Under the pieces are notes generated by a model. It saw only the letters and a program-made list of their open reading frames with translations, did not search any database and was not told where the DNA came from. From contig CAMUZD010000029.1 of assembly GCA_947165115.1 (NCBI GenBank), forward strand, positions 1 to 10,677: a stretch of DNA of 10,677 bases, read 5' to 3'. Shown here one piece after another: positions 1 through 7,500 of this stretch. Origin of the DNA: an uncultured Clostridia bacterium. Its GTDB lineage: Bacteria > Bacillota > Clostridia > Oscillospirales > Acutalibacteraceae. Position numbers and translations under genes: made by a program. The number at the start of each line of letters is the position of its first letter. Position 1 is the first letter of the stretch.

Positions 1-2190
1 AATGCCGGTAAAGACGCTCGCGAGAGTCTGATATACGGTGCCTTCGCCGCCGCTGTAGAGAACGCCCATTGTGCCGACGATATTCTCTTTCGCGACAAGA
101 CCGGTAATTGAAGCCACGGCCGCCTGCCAGTTGCCCCAGCCGAGCGGGATGAATATCCAGGCTATCGCGCTGCCGATTTTCGCGAGAATCGAAAGGCTGA
201 GCTCATCCTCCTCAAGCATACGGAAACCGTCAGCGGCAAAGCCGAATCTTGATGTGAACCAGACTACTATAGTTGAAAGAAGGATAATCGTGCCCGCCTT
301 CTTGATGAAGGACCAGCCGCGCTCCCACATTGAGCGCAGAACATTTGAAACGGTGGGAAGATGGTATGCCGGGAGCTCCATAACGAAGGGAGCGGGATTT
401 CCGGCGAACATCTTAGTCTTCTTGAGCATAATGCCCGAGGTGATGATTGCAGCCATACCGATAAAGTAAGCGGAGGTTGCAACCCAGGCGGAGCCGCCGA
501 AGATAGCGCCTGCAATCATTGCTATAAAGGGAACCTTTGCGCCGCAGGGAATGAAGGTGGTAGTCATGATGGTCATTCTGCGGTCGCGCTCGTTTTCGAT
601 GGTTCTTGATGCCATAATTCCGGGAATGCCGCAGCCGACGCCGATAAGCATCGGAATAAAGGATTTGCCCGAAAGGCCGAAACGGCGGAAGATTCTGTCA
701 AGCACGAATGCGATACGCGCCATATAACCGCACGCTTCAAGGAAAGCGAGAAGCAGGAAGAGAACAAGCATCTGGGGAACGAATCCGAGAACCGCACCGA
801 CACCAGCGATAATACCGTCAATCACAAGGCCTTTGACCCAGTCGGCGGCATTGATTTTGTCAAGCAGATTCTCGGCTATTACGGGAATACCGGGAACCCA
901 TACGCCGAAAGCGGCGGGATCGGGCTCATCAAAGCCCTTTTCTTCAATATATGCGGCCGCATCCTTGAACGACATCGGAATCGCATTCTCGTCATCTTCG
1001 GGAACCTCGGAGAAATAGACATTCATCTCGTCAATTGCGAGAGTTTCCTCATCCTCGACCTCGATTTTTACGGATTCGGGGCCCTGAGCGGCCTTGATTT
1101 CGGCAAGAGCCGCGTCGGAATCAAAGTCCTCGGCTTCGGTATCGACATCAACATAAGCGGAAATCGCCTTCATTGCGGCGTCATAATTTTCCGCTTCTTC
1201 GGAATAAGCTTTTCCGCCGATGTGGAGAAGGTGGAAGCCGTCGCCGAAAAGATTGTCATTGGTCCAGTCGGTAGCCGCGGCGCCGACGGTAACCATCGCG
1301 ATATAATAAACGAGGAACATGACAGCCGCGAAAATCGGGAGACCGAGCCAGCGGTTGGTAACGATTTTATCTATCTTGTCGGAAGTCGTCAGATTGCCGG
1401 CGTTTGCCTTTTTATAGCAGCTCTTGATAACTTCGCCGATATAGATATATCTCTCATTTGTGATAATGCTCTCGGCATCGTCATCCATTTCTTTTTCTGC
1501 CGCTTCAATATCCTGATTGATATGAGCGAGCGTATCGGCAGGAATATTCAGCGCTTCGAGAACCTTTTCATCGCGCTCGAAAATCTTGACAGCATACCAG
1601 CGTTGCTGCTCCTCGGGCATCGAATGAACTGCCGCCTCCTCAATATGAGCGAGCGCATGCTCAACGACGCCGGAGAAAGTATGCTGGGGAACGGTTTTGC
1701 CGCTCTTCGCCGCTTCGATAGCAGCCTCGGCGGCCTCATTGATACCTGTGCCCTTGAGCGCGGAGATTTCAATTATTCTGCACCCGAGCTTTTCGCCGAG
1801 GGTCTTGATATCGATTTTATCGCCGTTTTTCTTGACAATATCAATCATATTGACGGCAATTACAACGGGAATGCCGAGCTCGGTAAGCTGGGTTGTAAGA
1901 TAGAGATTCCTCTCAAGATTAGTGCCGTCAACGATATTGAGAATTGCATCGGGACGTTCATTTATAAGATAGTTTCTGGCAACAACCTCTTCAAGGGTAT
2001 AGGGCGAAAGAGAATAGATGCCGGGAAGGTCGGTGATAACAACGCCGTCATGCTTTTTAATCTTGCCCTCCTTTTTCTCGACAGTTACGCCGGGCCAGTT
2101 GCCGACAAACTGATTCGAGCCTGTAAGAGCATTGAATAATGTGGTTTTGCCGCTGTTGGGATTGCCCGCAAGCGCGATTCTGATATCCAT
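1..2190 (-). CDS. feoB: Ferrous iron transporter FeoB (C-terminus cut by window edge)
   Basis: FeoB is the inner-membrane permease that imports Fe2+, gated by a cytosolic GTPase domain. The ATG at 2188-2190 follows an AAAGGAAA ribosome binding site, and 730 codons are visible with no stop before the left edge. The G-domain motifs are clear: G1 GNPNSGKT (residues 9-16), G2 threonine in GVTVE (34-38), G3 DLPG (54-57), G4 NMID (114-117) and G5 SALKG (~143-147). Membrane segments begin near residue 285. The gate region carries the GCGIPGIM motif near residue 520, followed by a second FIPCGAKVPF segment. About 125 residues between the first and second membrane segments (roughly 305-430) form an acidic soluble insert, rich in Asp and Glu, absent from short FeoB proteins. 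It is the last gene of the feoA-feoA-feoB operon and is preceded by an 81-bp gap containing a palindrome. Family assignment is near certain; the final ~50-100 residues lie outside the window. Confidence 0.97.
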   Translation of the reverse strand, partial: MDIRIALAGNPNSGKTTLFNALTGSNQFVGNWPGVTVEKKEGKIKKHDGVVITDLPGIYSLSPYTLEEVVARNYLINERPDAILNIVDGTNLERNLYLTTQLTELGIPVVIAVNMIDIVKKNGDKIDIKTLGEKLGCRIIEISALKGTGINEAAEAAIEAAKSGKTVPQHTFSGVVEHALAHIEEAAVHSMPEEQQRWYAVKIFERDEKVLEALNIPADTLAHINQDIEAAEKEMDDDAESIITNERYIYIGEVIKSCYKKANAGNLTTSDKIDKIVTNRWLGLPIFAAVMFLVYYIAMVTVGAAATDWTNDNLFGDGFHLLHIGGKAYSEEAENYDAAMKAISAYVDVDTEAEDFDSDAALAEIKAAQGPESVKIEVEDEETLAIDEMNVYFSEVPEDDENAIPMSFKDAAAYIEEKGFDEPDPAAFGVWVPGIPVIAENLLDKINAADWVKGLVIDGIIAGVGAVLGFVPQMLVLFLLLAFLEACGYMARIAFVLDRIFRRFGLSGKSFIPMLIGVGCGIPGIMASRTIENERDRRMTIMTTTFIPCGAKVPFIAMIAGAIFGGSAWVATSAYFIGMAAIITSGIMLKKTKMFAGNPAPFVMELPAYHLPTVSNVLRSMWERGWSFIKKAGTIILLSTIVVWFTSRFGFAADGFRMLEEDELSLSILAKIGSAIAWIFIPLGWGNWQAAVASITGLVAKENIVGTMGVLYSGGEGTVYQTLASVFTGI

Positions 2191-2212
2191 AACAGTATTT
2201 CCTTTCTCGTAT

Positions 2213-2232
2213 CGGTTAGTTTAAGCTAACCG
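2213..2232. promoter_or_regulatory. Palindrome upstream of feoB (third GTTAG-N6-CTAAC site)
   Basis: CGGTTAGTTTAAGCTAACCG has perfect 7-bp arms around a 6-bp centre. It lies in the feoA2-feoB gap, 7 bp upstream of the feoB ribosome binding site (2198-2206). It shares the GTTAG-N6-CTAAC core with sites at 2748-2763 and 2834-2849. I see no good -35/-10 pair here, so it could be a DNA operator for an internal promoter, a roadblock site, or an RNA hairpin near the Shine-Dalgarno sequence. Confidence 0.6.
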
Positions 2233-2271
2233 CCTGATTAAAAAATAAACAGTTTGTTCTGATAAAGCGCC

Positions 2272-2493
2272 TCAGCTGACTTCGATCATTTCGGCGTCGG
2301 CCTTGCGGAGCGAAAGCTCGTAATTGCGCACCGTCACCTCTATCGGATCGCCGAGAGGAGCAACTTTACGGACATAGACATCGATACCCTTTGTGATACC
2401 CATATCCATAATTCTGCGCTTGACCGCACCCTCGCCGTGAAGTTTCACGACCTTGACAGTCTCGCCGATTTTTGCGTCTCTTAAAGTTTTCAT
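2272..2493 (-). CDS. feoA: FeoA-family small protein (second copy)
   Basis: This 73-residue SH3-like cytosolic protein belongs to the FeoA family, which is thought to bind FeoB and support Fe2+ uptake. The typical pattern is visible: an N-terminal LRDAKIGETVKVVKL strand, the central GEGAVKRRIMDMGITKG segment where FeoA proteins have their RR(L/I)xDMG(I/L) signature, then APLGDPIEVTVRNYELSLRK ending in the usual Arg-Lys strand. Length matches the family (about 70-85 residues). The ATG follows GGAGG by a good distance. It starts 24 bp after the stop of the first feoA and precedes feoB by 81 bp, so the three genes probably share one transcript. This copy is the more canonical FeoA of the two. 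Confidence 0.94.
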   Translation of the reverse strand: MKTLRDAKIGETVKVVKLHGEGAVKRRIMDMGITKGIDVYVRKVAPLGDPIEVTVRNYELSLRKADAEMIEVS

Positions 2494-2517
2494 ATCAGAT
2501 CCTCCTTATATAATTAC

Positions 2518-2730
2518 TTAAACCATGATTCTTCTGGCAAGGTCCTCGTTGACCGCGATACGCGATTCCTTGACCTTGACTATGACATTGCCGCCGAGCG
2601 TGCTGATGACGGTGACGGCTCCTCCGACTGTGAATCCCAGATCCTCAAGATGCTTCTTGACATCGGGGCTTCCACCGATTTTCTTTATTATATTCTCTTC
2701 GCCGGGAACGGCTACGGGTAAAGGCAGCAT
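2518..2730 (-). CDS. feoA: FeoA-family small protein (first gene of operon)
   Basis: This 70-residue FeoA-domain protein has the segment GEENIIKKIGG (10-20), then LEDLGFTVGGAVTVIS and GGNVIVKVKESRIAVNEDLARRIMV. This is the divergent FeoA form commonly placed first in two-FeoA operons of Clostridia. It lacks the RRxxDMG signature of the second copy and instead has KKHLEDLG, so the two are not recent duplicates and may have separate roles. The start is an ATG at 2728-2730 behind GAGGAGG (2738-2744). It is the first gene after the regulated promoter at 2828-2856. It probably acts at the cytosolic face of FeoB; that is family knowledge, not something the sequence proves. Confidence 0.92.
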   Translation of the reverse strand: MLPLPVAVPGEENIIKKIGGSPDVKKHLEDLGFTVGGAVTVISTLGGNVIVKVKESRIAVNEDLARRIMV

Positions 2731-2747
2731 AATTATACCTCCTCGAA

Positions 2748-2763
2748 GTTAGACTGCGCTAAC
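2748..2763. promoter_or_regulatory. Second GTTAG-N6-CTAAC site, in the feo leader
   Basis: GTTAGACTGCGCTAAC keeps the 5-bp arms of the promoter palindrome with the same 6-bp spacing, but its centre is not palindromic. It sits 3 bp upstream of the Shine-Dalgarno sequence of the first feoA and about 60 bp downstream of the expected transcription start. It is probably a weaker second operator for the same regulator. Confidence 0.5.
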
Positions 2764-2776
2764 CGGTTCTGCAATC

Positions 2777-2806
2777 AAAAACGGCGAATAAATCAAGAGC
2801 CGCCGT
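2777..2806 (-). terminator. Terminator-like hairpin in the feo leader (possible attenuator)
   Basis: Read on the minus strand, ACGGCG (2806-2801) pairs perfectly with CGCCGT (2786-2781) across a 14-nt loop, and the stem runs into five U residues. It lies between the promoter and the first feoA. The stem is short and the loop large, so it may only be a weak pause or attenuation site. Confidence 0.35.
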
Positions 2807-2827
2807 CTTATATTTCTTTTCATCTAT

Positions 2828-2856
2828 ATTATAGTTAGCTTGAGCTAACTTGTCAA
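2828..2856 (-). promoter_or_regulatory. feoAAB promoter with operator filling the spacer
   Basis: On the minus strand this reads TTGACA (2856-2851), a 17-bp spacer, then TATAAT (2833-2828): a perfect vegetative sigma factor promoter. The spacer is a palindrome: AGTTAGCTTGAGCTAACT at 2833-2850 has perfect 8-bp arms around a 2-bp centre. A regulator bound there would block RNA polymerase directly. The downstream genes are iron uptake genes, so an iron-responsive repressor is likely. The GTTAG/CTAAC half-sites resemble those of DtxR/IdeR boxes, but the spacing differs (6 bp here, 1 bp in the DtxR consensus), so the family is not settled. Confidence 0.85.
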
Positions 2857-2940
2857 GTGCTTTTTGTGAAATTATACAGATTCTTTGCCTGTTTTTTGGC
2901 CGATATTTTCACAGGGAATGATAATTCGTTTAATAATAAG

Positions 2941-2968
2941 TTGACATTTTGATTATTTATGATAGAAT
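2941..2968 (+). promoter_or_regulatory. Promoter of the tRNA-Val gene
   Basis: TTGACA (2941-2946) and TAGAAT (2963-2968) are separated by 16 bp. The -10 box ends 11 bp before the first base of the tRNA, a normal distance for a stable RNA promoter. It is divergent from the feo promoter, with about 85 bp between the two -35 boxes and no shared elements. Confidence 0.7.
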
Positions 2969-2979
2969 ATTTTTGTTAC

Positions 2980-3056
2980 GGAGGCATAGCTCAGCTGGTC
3001 AGAGCGCCTGCTTCACACGCAGGAGGTCGTGCGTTCGAGCCGCACTGTCTCCACCA
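2980..3056 (+). tRNA. tRNA-Val (anticodon CAC)
   Basis: The 77-nt cloverleaf is complete. Acceptor stem GGAGGCA pairs with TGTCTCC with one G-U pair. The D arm is TAGCTCAGCTGGTCAGAGC. The anticodon stem CCTGC/GCAGG closes the loop TTCACAC, giving anticodon CAC, which reads the valine codon GUG. The T arm GTGCG/CGCAC closes the loop TTCGAGC. Discriminator base A3053 is followed by an encoded CCA (3054-3056). Confidence 0.97.
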
Positions 3057-3063
3057 TAACAAA

Positions 3064-3114
3064 CATGCCTGCATCAACTTGTCAAACAAGAGCTGCAGGC
3101 ATGATTTATTTTAT
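3064..3114 (+). terminator. Probable terminator of the tRNA transcript
   Basis: CATGCCTGCA (3064-3073) pairs perfectly with TGCAGGCATG (3094-3103), with a nested CTTGT/ACAAG stem inside the loop (3078-3090). It is followed by the AT-rich tail ATTTATTTTAT. The T run is interrupted, so it may also serve as a 3' processing structure. It starts 8 nt after the CCA end. Confidence 0.6.
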
Positions 3115-3186
3115 GCGTTTGTTTTGATGACTAGTCGGTCTCCCTGTGCGGGTAATATTGCCTTTTCTTCGCTATTAATGTAGAAT

Positions 3187-3212
3187 AACCCGGCGTTGAT
3201 TAACGCCGGGTT
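3187..3212 (-). terminator. Terminator-type stem-loop closing the fibre cluster (possibly bidirectional)
   Basis: AACCCGGCGTT and AACGCCGGGTT form a perfect 11-bp stem with a 4-nt loop. It lies 37 bp downstream of the stop codon of the dockerin gene and is convergent with the tRNA unit. On the minus strand the tail is ATTCT, a poor U run; on the plus strand AAAACTTTTATT follows. It may work in both directions. The stretch 3115-3186 on its left shows no gene or motif that I can support. Confidence 0.6.
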
Positions 3213-3249
3213 AAAACTTTTATTATATCTAAGGATGTGTTATTTCAAC

Positions 3250-4413
3250 TTATGAAATGGGCTGTGCTGTGATCTGATTGAATTCTGACGCATTCTTAGC
3301 GGCATCCTTAATGAACGAGGTATCAGATGCATCTATAATTCCGTTTGTATCGATATCTGCAGCCTTTACACGGTAGCCAAGATAGGATGAGGGAACTGTA
3401 TCATCAGACCAGCTGACGTTCTTAGCTTCAGTCTTGACAAATGAAGTATCGGTCGCATCGGTGATGCCGTCGCCGTTGATATCGCCGATAATGACAACAT
3501 AGAACGATTCAACAAGAGCATCATCAGCATCGGCATAAACATCAACGCGGAACCCGGTTCCGATTATTGCCTCATTTGATGTAACCTCATTACCGATGAG
3601 GTTGAATACCTTATAATAGCCTTCGCCCTGAACTCTGACATAACCGTCAAGCTCGGCTTTGGTCATCTGTGATTTTAGACCGAACAGATACCAGGCATTG
3701 TAATTGCCGCTTGCATAGTCGCCGTATCTGTCGGTTATAGGTTCAATAACCTCATTTACGCTGTATGTATTTCTGGCAATATCATTGTTCCAGGTCTCAA
3801 CTACGCCGTCTCTTTCGATCATTGCGGTGCTGTTCTCATCTGTGGGAACGAGCTTGACGGGTGTCTTGACGAATCTGGGATCACCCTCAAATACGGGATT
3901 TACGGGCTTGGGATCATCGGGAACGATATCAGGAGTGGAGCTTGTTGCCCAATTCGCCACGATATCCTTGAGCGAGGTATAACCGACAATATCAAACCAG
4001 ACTGATTCACCGGGAGCTATCTGAATGGTGTGGAATGTATCGGTTTCGCCGTTTTCATCAAAGTCAACATCGTCAACCGAGAAGGTAGCGAAGCCCGTGC
4101 TCGCGGTTGTCGTATCCGGATCCGGAGTAATCGTAACCGTGTATCTGATGTTTTTGTCAAGATCATAACTGCCGTCGTCGTTGGGTGTAACCTCTTCGCC
4201 GGTCTTATTATTAATTACCTTGACAATCGTTTCGTAATTAGCAGTCCTGATAACGTCAGTTTTTACCGCTGTGCTGGCGGTCCACCAAGCCCAGGTAGCG
4301 CCTGTCATCAATATGGCACAGCAGATTATCAGCGCTACAGAAGCTGTAACACTGCTGAGAAACGCACTGCGTCCGGCTGTTGATTTTTCAGGTGATGAGA
4401 GTAATTTTTTCAA
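3250..4413 (-). CDS. Secreted dockerin protein with SipW-type signal region
   Basis: This 387-residue protein has three visible parts. Residues 1-48 are a basic N-terminus, a hydrophobic segment (~19-40) and the motif TGATWAWWTAS, the TasA/camelysin-type signal thought to be cut by a SipW-like peptidase after WA. Residues ~50-300 are an Asp/Thr-rich beta-type region; a segment near 235-308 (WYLFGLKSQMTKAEL through FYVVIIGD) resembles modules that often precede dockerins in Clostridia. Residues ~310-375 are a type I dockerin: loop 1 has D311, N313, D315, D319 and D322; loop 2 has D353, D355, N357, D361 and D364; each is followed by TSF(V/I)K. Dockerins bind cohesins with Ca2+ and attach proteins to scaffolds. 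The start is TTG at 4413 behind AAGGAGGG. It is the last gene of the cluster, 112 bp after the Hint gene. No sortase motif is visible. The middle region's function is unknown. Confidence 0.85.
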   Translation of the reverse strand: MKKLLSSPEKSTAGRSAFLSSVTASVALIICCAILMTGATWAWWTASTAVKTDVIRTANYETIVKVINNKTGEEVTPNDDGSYDLDKNIRYTVTITPDPDTTTASTGFATFSVDDVDFDENGETDTFHTIQIAPGESVWFDIVGYTSLKDIVANWATSSTPDIVPDDPKPVNPVFEGDPRFVKTPVKLVPTDENSTAMIERDGVVETWNNDIARNTYSVNEVIEPITDRYGDYASGNYNAWYLFGLKSQMTKAELDGYVRVQGEGYYKVFNLIGNEVTSNEAIIGTGFRVDVYADADDALVESFYVVIIGDINGDGITDATDTSFVKTEAKNVSWSDDTVPSSYLGYRVKAADIDTNGIIDASDTSFIKDAAKNASEFNQITAQPIS

Positions 4414-4444
4414 TTACAATCCCTCCTTAAATAATGTTTGTTTT

Positions 4445-4519
4445 GCTGTCAAAAGGCACAATCTCCGATTGGCCCTTTGACTGAACCCTTTGACAGCCCT
4501 CCGGTTACGGACCGGAGGG
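4445..4519 (-). repeat. Two-hairpin element between the Hint and dockerin genes
   Basis: On the minus strand, 7 nt after the Hint gene stop, CCCTCCGGT pairs with ACCGGAGGG (4497-4519, perfect 9-bp stem). A second long-range stem, GCTGTCAAA with TTTGACAGC (4445-4453 and 4489-4497), follows it and abuts the first stem. CCCTTTGAC occurs twice in this region (from 4473 and 4487), so the second stem has two alternative partners. No U run follows, which argues against a plain terminator. The layout matches the elements at 8083-8149 and 10416-10481, but the sequence does not. Confidence 0.6.
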
Positions 4520-4525
4520 GGCCGT

Positions 4526-7500
4526 TTATTGCATGTAACTTCCGTAAAGTTCAATCAGATTGATGATATCATCAAATGTGAATTTGCCTTTTTCCACGGC
4601 AACCTTCAGATAAGGTCCGTTGAAAGCCTGATAAATCTCATAGCTTACATAGTCTTCGAATACGGAATAATCATAGGTGCCGTATTTCTCAACGTCGGCA
4701 TCGAACTGCTTCTTGTCATAGCGCATCTTTCTTCCCATATCAATCCAGTTATAGAATTTATCGGGCGGCGCGACGGTCAGCATATTCTCAGCTATTGCGT
4801 TTGAATTCTGAGCCGAAGTGATTGAGTAAGCCGTCGTGTATTCGTTTGTAACAAAAGCATCAACGAGTTTTATCTTTTTATATTTGCCGTTTTCTTTGAA
4901 TCTGACAAATTTATGACCGATATAATCTTTATAATTATCCGCGGTCGGATAAACATATTTATTGAGCGTGTAGTCAAATACGCCGTGGTCGCCTATGAAC
5001 CTGAGAACCGTTCCGTCTTTGAATACAAGATTGAGAACCTCATAATTGCGTTTTCCGTGATTGACAAGAATTGCGATATCCTTCGCTTCGGTCTTGCCGG
5101 TGAAGAAGTTATAAGTCAGGAGTTTGTCTTCATAGGTGACTTTTTCTATCGGCTTCTGAGTGCCGTCTGCAAGAGTAATCTGCGTGCCCTCGGCGATACA
5201 GCTGTTGTATTCAGGCTGTCCGGTAAATGAATAGCATATATAGTAATAATATGTTATGCCGTCATTTGCGAGATAATGGAACTGAAACAGCCTTGTCTGA
5301 GCATTTATGGATCTACCGAAGCCGCCGGATTTGAAGCACAGACCGCCCTGAGAGCTCGTATTTGAATACGAACGTCCCGATTCACCGGATGACCCGTCCC
5401 ACGGATGGGTGCTGCCCCAGCCGTAATAAGTGCTGTCCGGGCCGCTTGTTGCAGCCTTTCCATGAGGCCACTGCGAACTGCTGCTTGAATAAGTATACAG
5501 AGTAGCGCCCGTATCCTTATTCTTATCAACAATTTTGATTACCTTGAAGGCCGGCGCAAATGCATACGTTTCGCCTGAAGAATAGGTTCCGGCGCTGGAG
5601 CTCAGAGTGCTGAGGGAAATAATCGGATAATAGATTGTCTGCCCGCCGACGGTTGTTGAACCGTAGTTGCTGCTTGTAGCGCTGATATCGGGCATAACAT
5701 AAGTCAGATTATTCGCGGTTACCTGACGGGATGCCGTGCCGTATGCACTGCCGTTTGTGCCGTAAGTAAATTCGGGGTGATAAATTATTACCTGCGGATC
5801 CACGGCCGTTACTGTAATATTAACGGTATACGTATATGTTTTGGAGCCTGCCGTCGCGTCCATACCGTAATAATATGTATCCTCTATGGTATATACTACG
5901 CTGTAGTCTCCGCCTGCAGTGAAATGAATCTTGCTGTTTGTATAATCTGTATTATTCATTGATACGGTATATCCGACTGAGCTGCCGTATTTTGTTGCGG
6001 TCAGAATCATGGGATCCCATTCGAAATATCCGTCAGAAGTCGGGAAGGAAATATTGACCTTGCCCTGATCGTAGTAACAATAAAGATCTCCGCCGTCGTT
6101 GGCTATATAGTTTTTATTTGTGTAGTCGAAAGTAGTAGCCGGAATAGTCGGATACTGGTCAAGCGGAGTGTAGGACGAAATGCCTGCAACATCCGATTCT
6201 GTCGCGGAAGCCGCTTTCTGCGTATAGGCGGTTGCTGTTTTTCCTGCCAGTGTTTTCGTCTTATAGCCGTAAATCGAAACATTGGATGTGTGATCTGCTA
6301 TAAGTGTTCTAGCAACCGATTCTTCAAAGCTTACATCCGGATTAAAGCAGAAAATGCCGCCGTTGAGATACTTTGTTCCCGAAACGGTTTTTGCAAATGT
6401 TGTGTCATTGAAAACATCACTCAGAGCCGTCTGATAGTCGCTCGGAATATCGGCTTTTTTAACCCAGTTATACTGCTTGAAATTACCTTCAAGCACAATA
6501 TGGCCGTTAATTGAAGAGATAATTACTCCGAGACCTTTGAGGCCGCCACTCAGTGAAGTTGTTGTTATGCAGTCTCTCAGCGTCGTGGTGGAGCCTGCTA
6601 CTTCAATATTGCCGTTTGTGCCGCCGGCAAAAGTGGAGTTTTCGGCATAAAACGGACCTGAGCTCCTGACTGCGACCCTGCATTCTTCAACAAGGCTGTT
6701 GTATATATTTGCGCCGCCGGCCGCGACCGATATACAGGGGGCATACCAATCATTGTTGCCGCTGCCGTAAAGAATCTGCGCTTCGGGGTAAACATAGCCT
6801 TTAATCTGAACATTATCTATAGTGCCGTTATTGATATGAAGGAACCCCTGATTGCCTCTGGTCTGAGTCTGGTTGCTGCTGTTGATTATCGAAGTGATCG
6901 AATAGCCGTTGCCGTAAAGCGTTCTTCCGTTTGAGAGCGTGAAACGGCTGGTTGAAGTAATGTCTTCCCACAAAGCGACATTGGAGCTTCCGAAAGTGGT
7001 ATCCGATGCCGTAACATTCTTGCCGTTGACGACCTCAATATTCATCTCAACGGGATCACCGTTTTCGTTTTCGGCAGGCTGCTGATTATACATCATTTTA
7101 ATCTTGACAACGCCGGTGCCTGCGAATCTGAAGGTGCTGTCACCCAGAAATTCATCGCCGGAAGTATATGTCCCGGTGCCGGGAGTGAAAGTGAAACCGA
7201 CGTTATTTGAGCCCGCAATTCTTGTAGCGGTAAATGAAATGAGGCTGTAATCTGTATCTGCGGCAGAAGCCGTAATAAATAACGGATTATTGACATTTGC
7301 GGAGGGCGTGGACGCATCCGCTTTAAAAAGGTTTGAAGCAACTATATTGTTGCCGTTTCCGACTCTGTAAAGAGTATCTTCCTCATGCTTTTTGTCAAAG
7401 CCTGGATTATTGCCGGGTTCGGGTTCTTCGGCATATGCGCCGGCGTAGATCTTGAAGCCTATATTATTTAATCTGTTATTATTCTGATCATATGTTCCCT

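Noticed and set aside
1222..2139. A 305-codon plus-strand open frame opposite feoB
   Set aside because: It lies fully antisense to a clear FeoB G domain, has no ribosome binding site or recognisable motifs, and is best explained by codon bias of the real gene on the other strand.
2959..3183. Plus-strand open frame of 74 codons across the tRNA
   Set aside because: It reads straight through the tRNA-Val cloverleaf and its terminator; the tRNA explains the sequence.
4526..5210. Active intein inside the large protein
   Set aside because: The Hint domain is not followed by the terminal His-Asn and a Cys/Ser/Thr extein start, and there is no homing endonuclease; it is a C-terminal Hint module, not a splicing intein.
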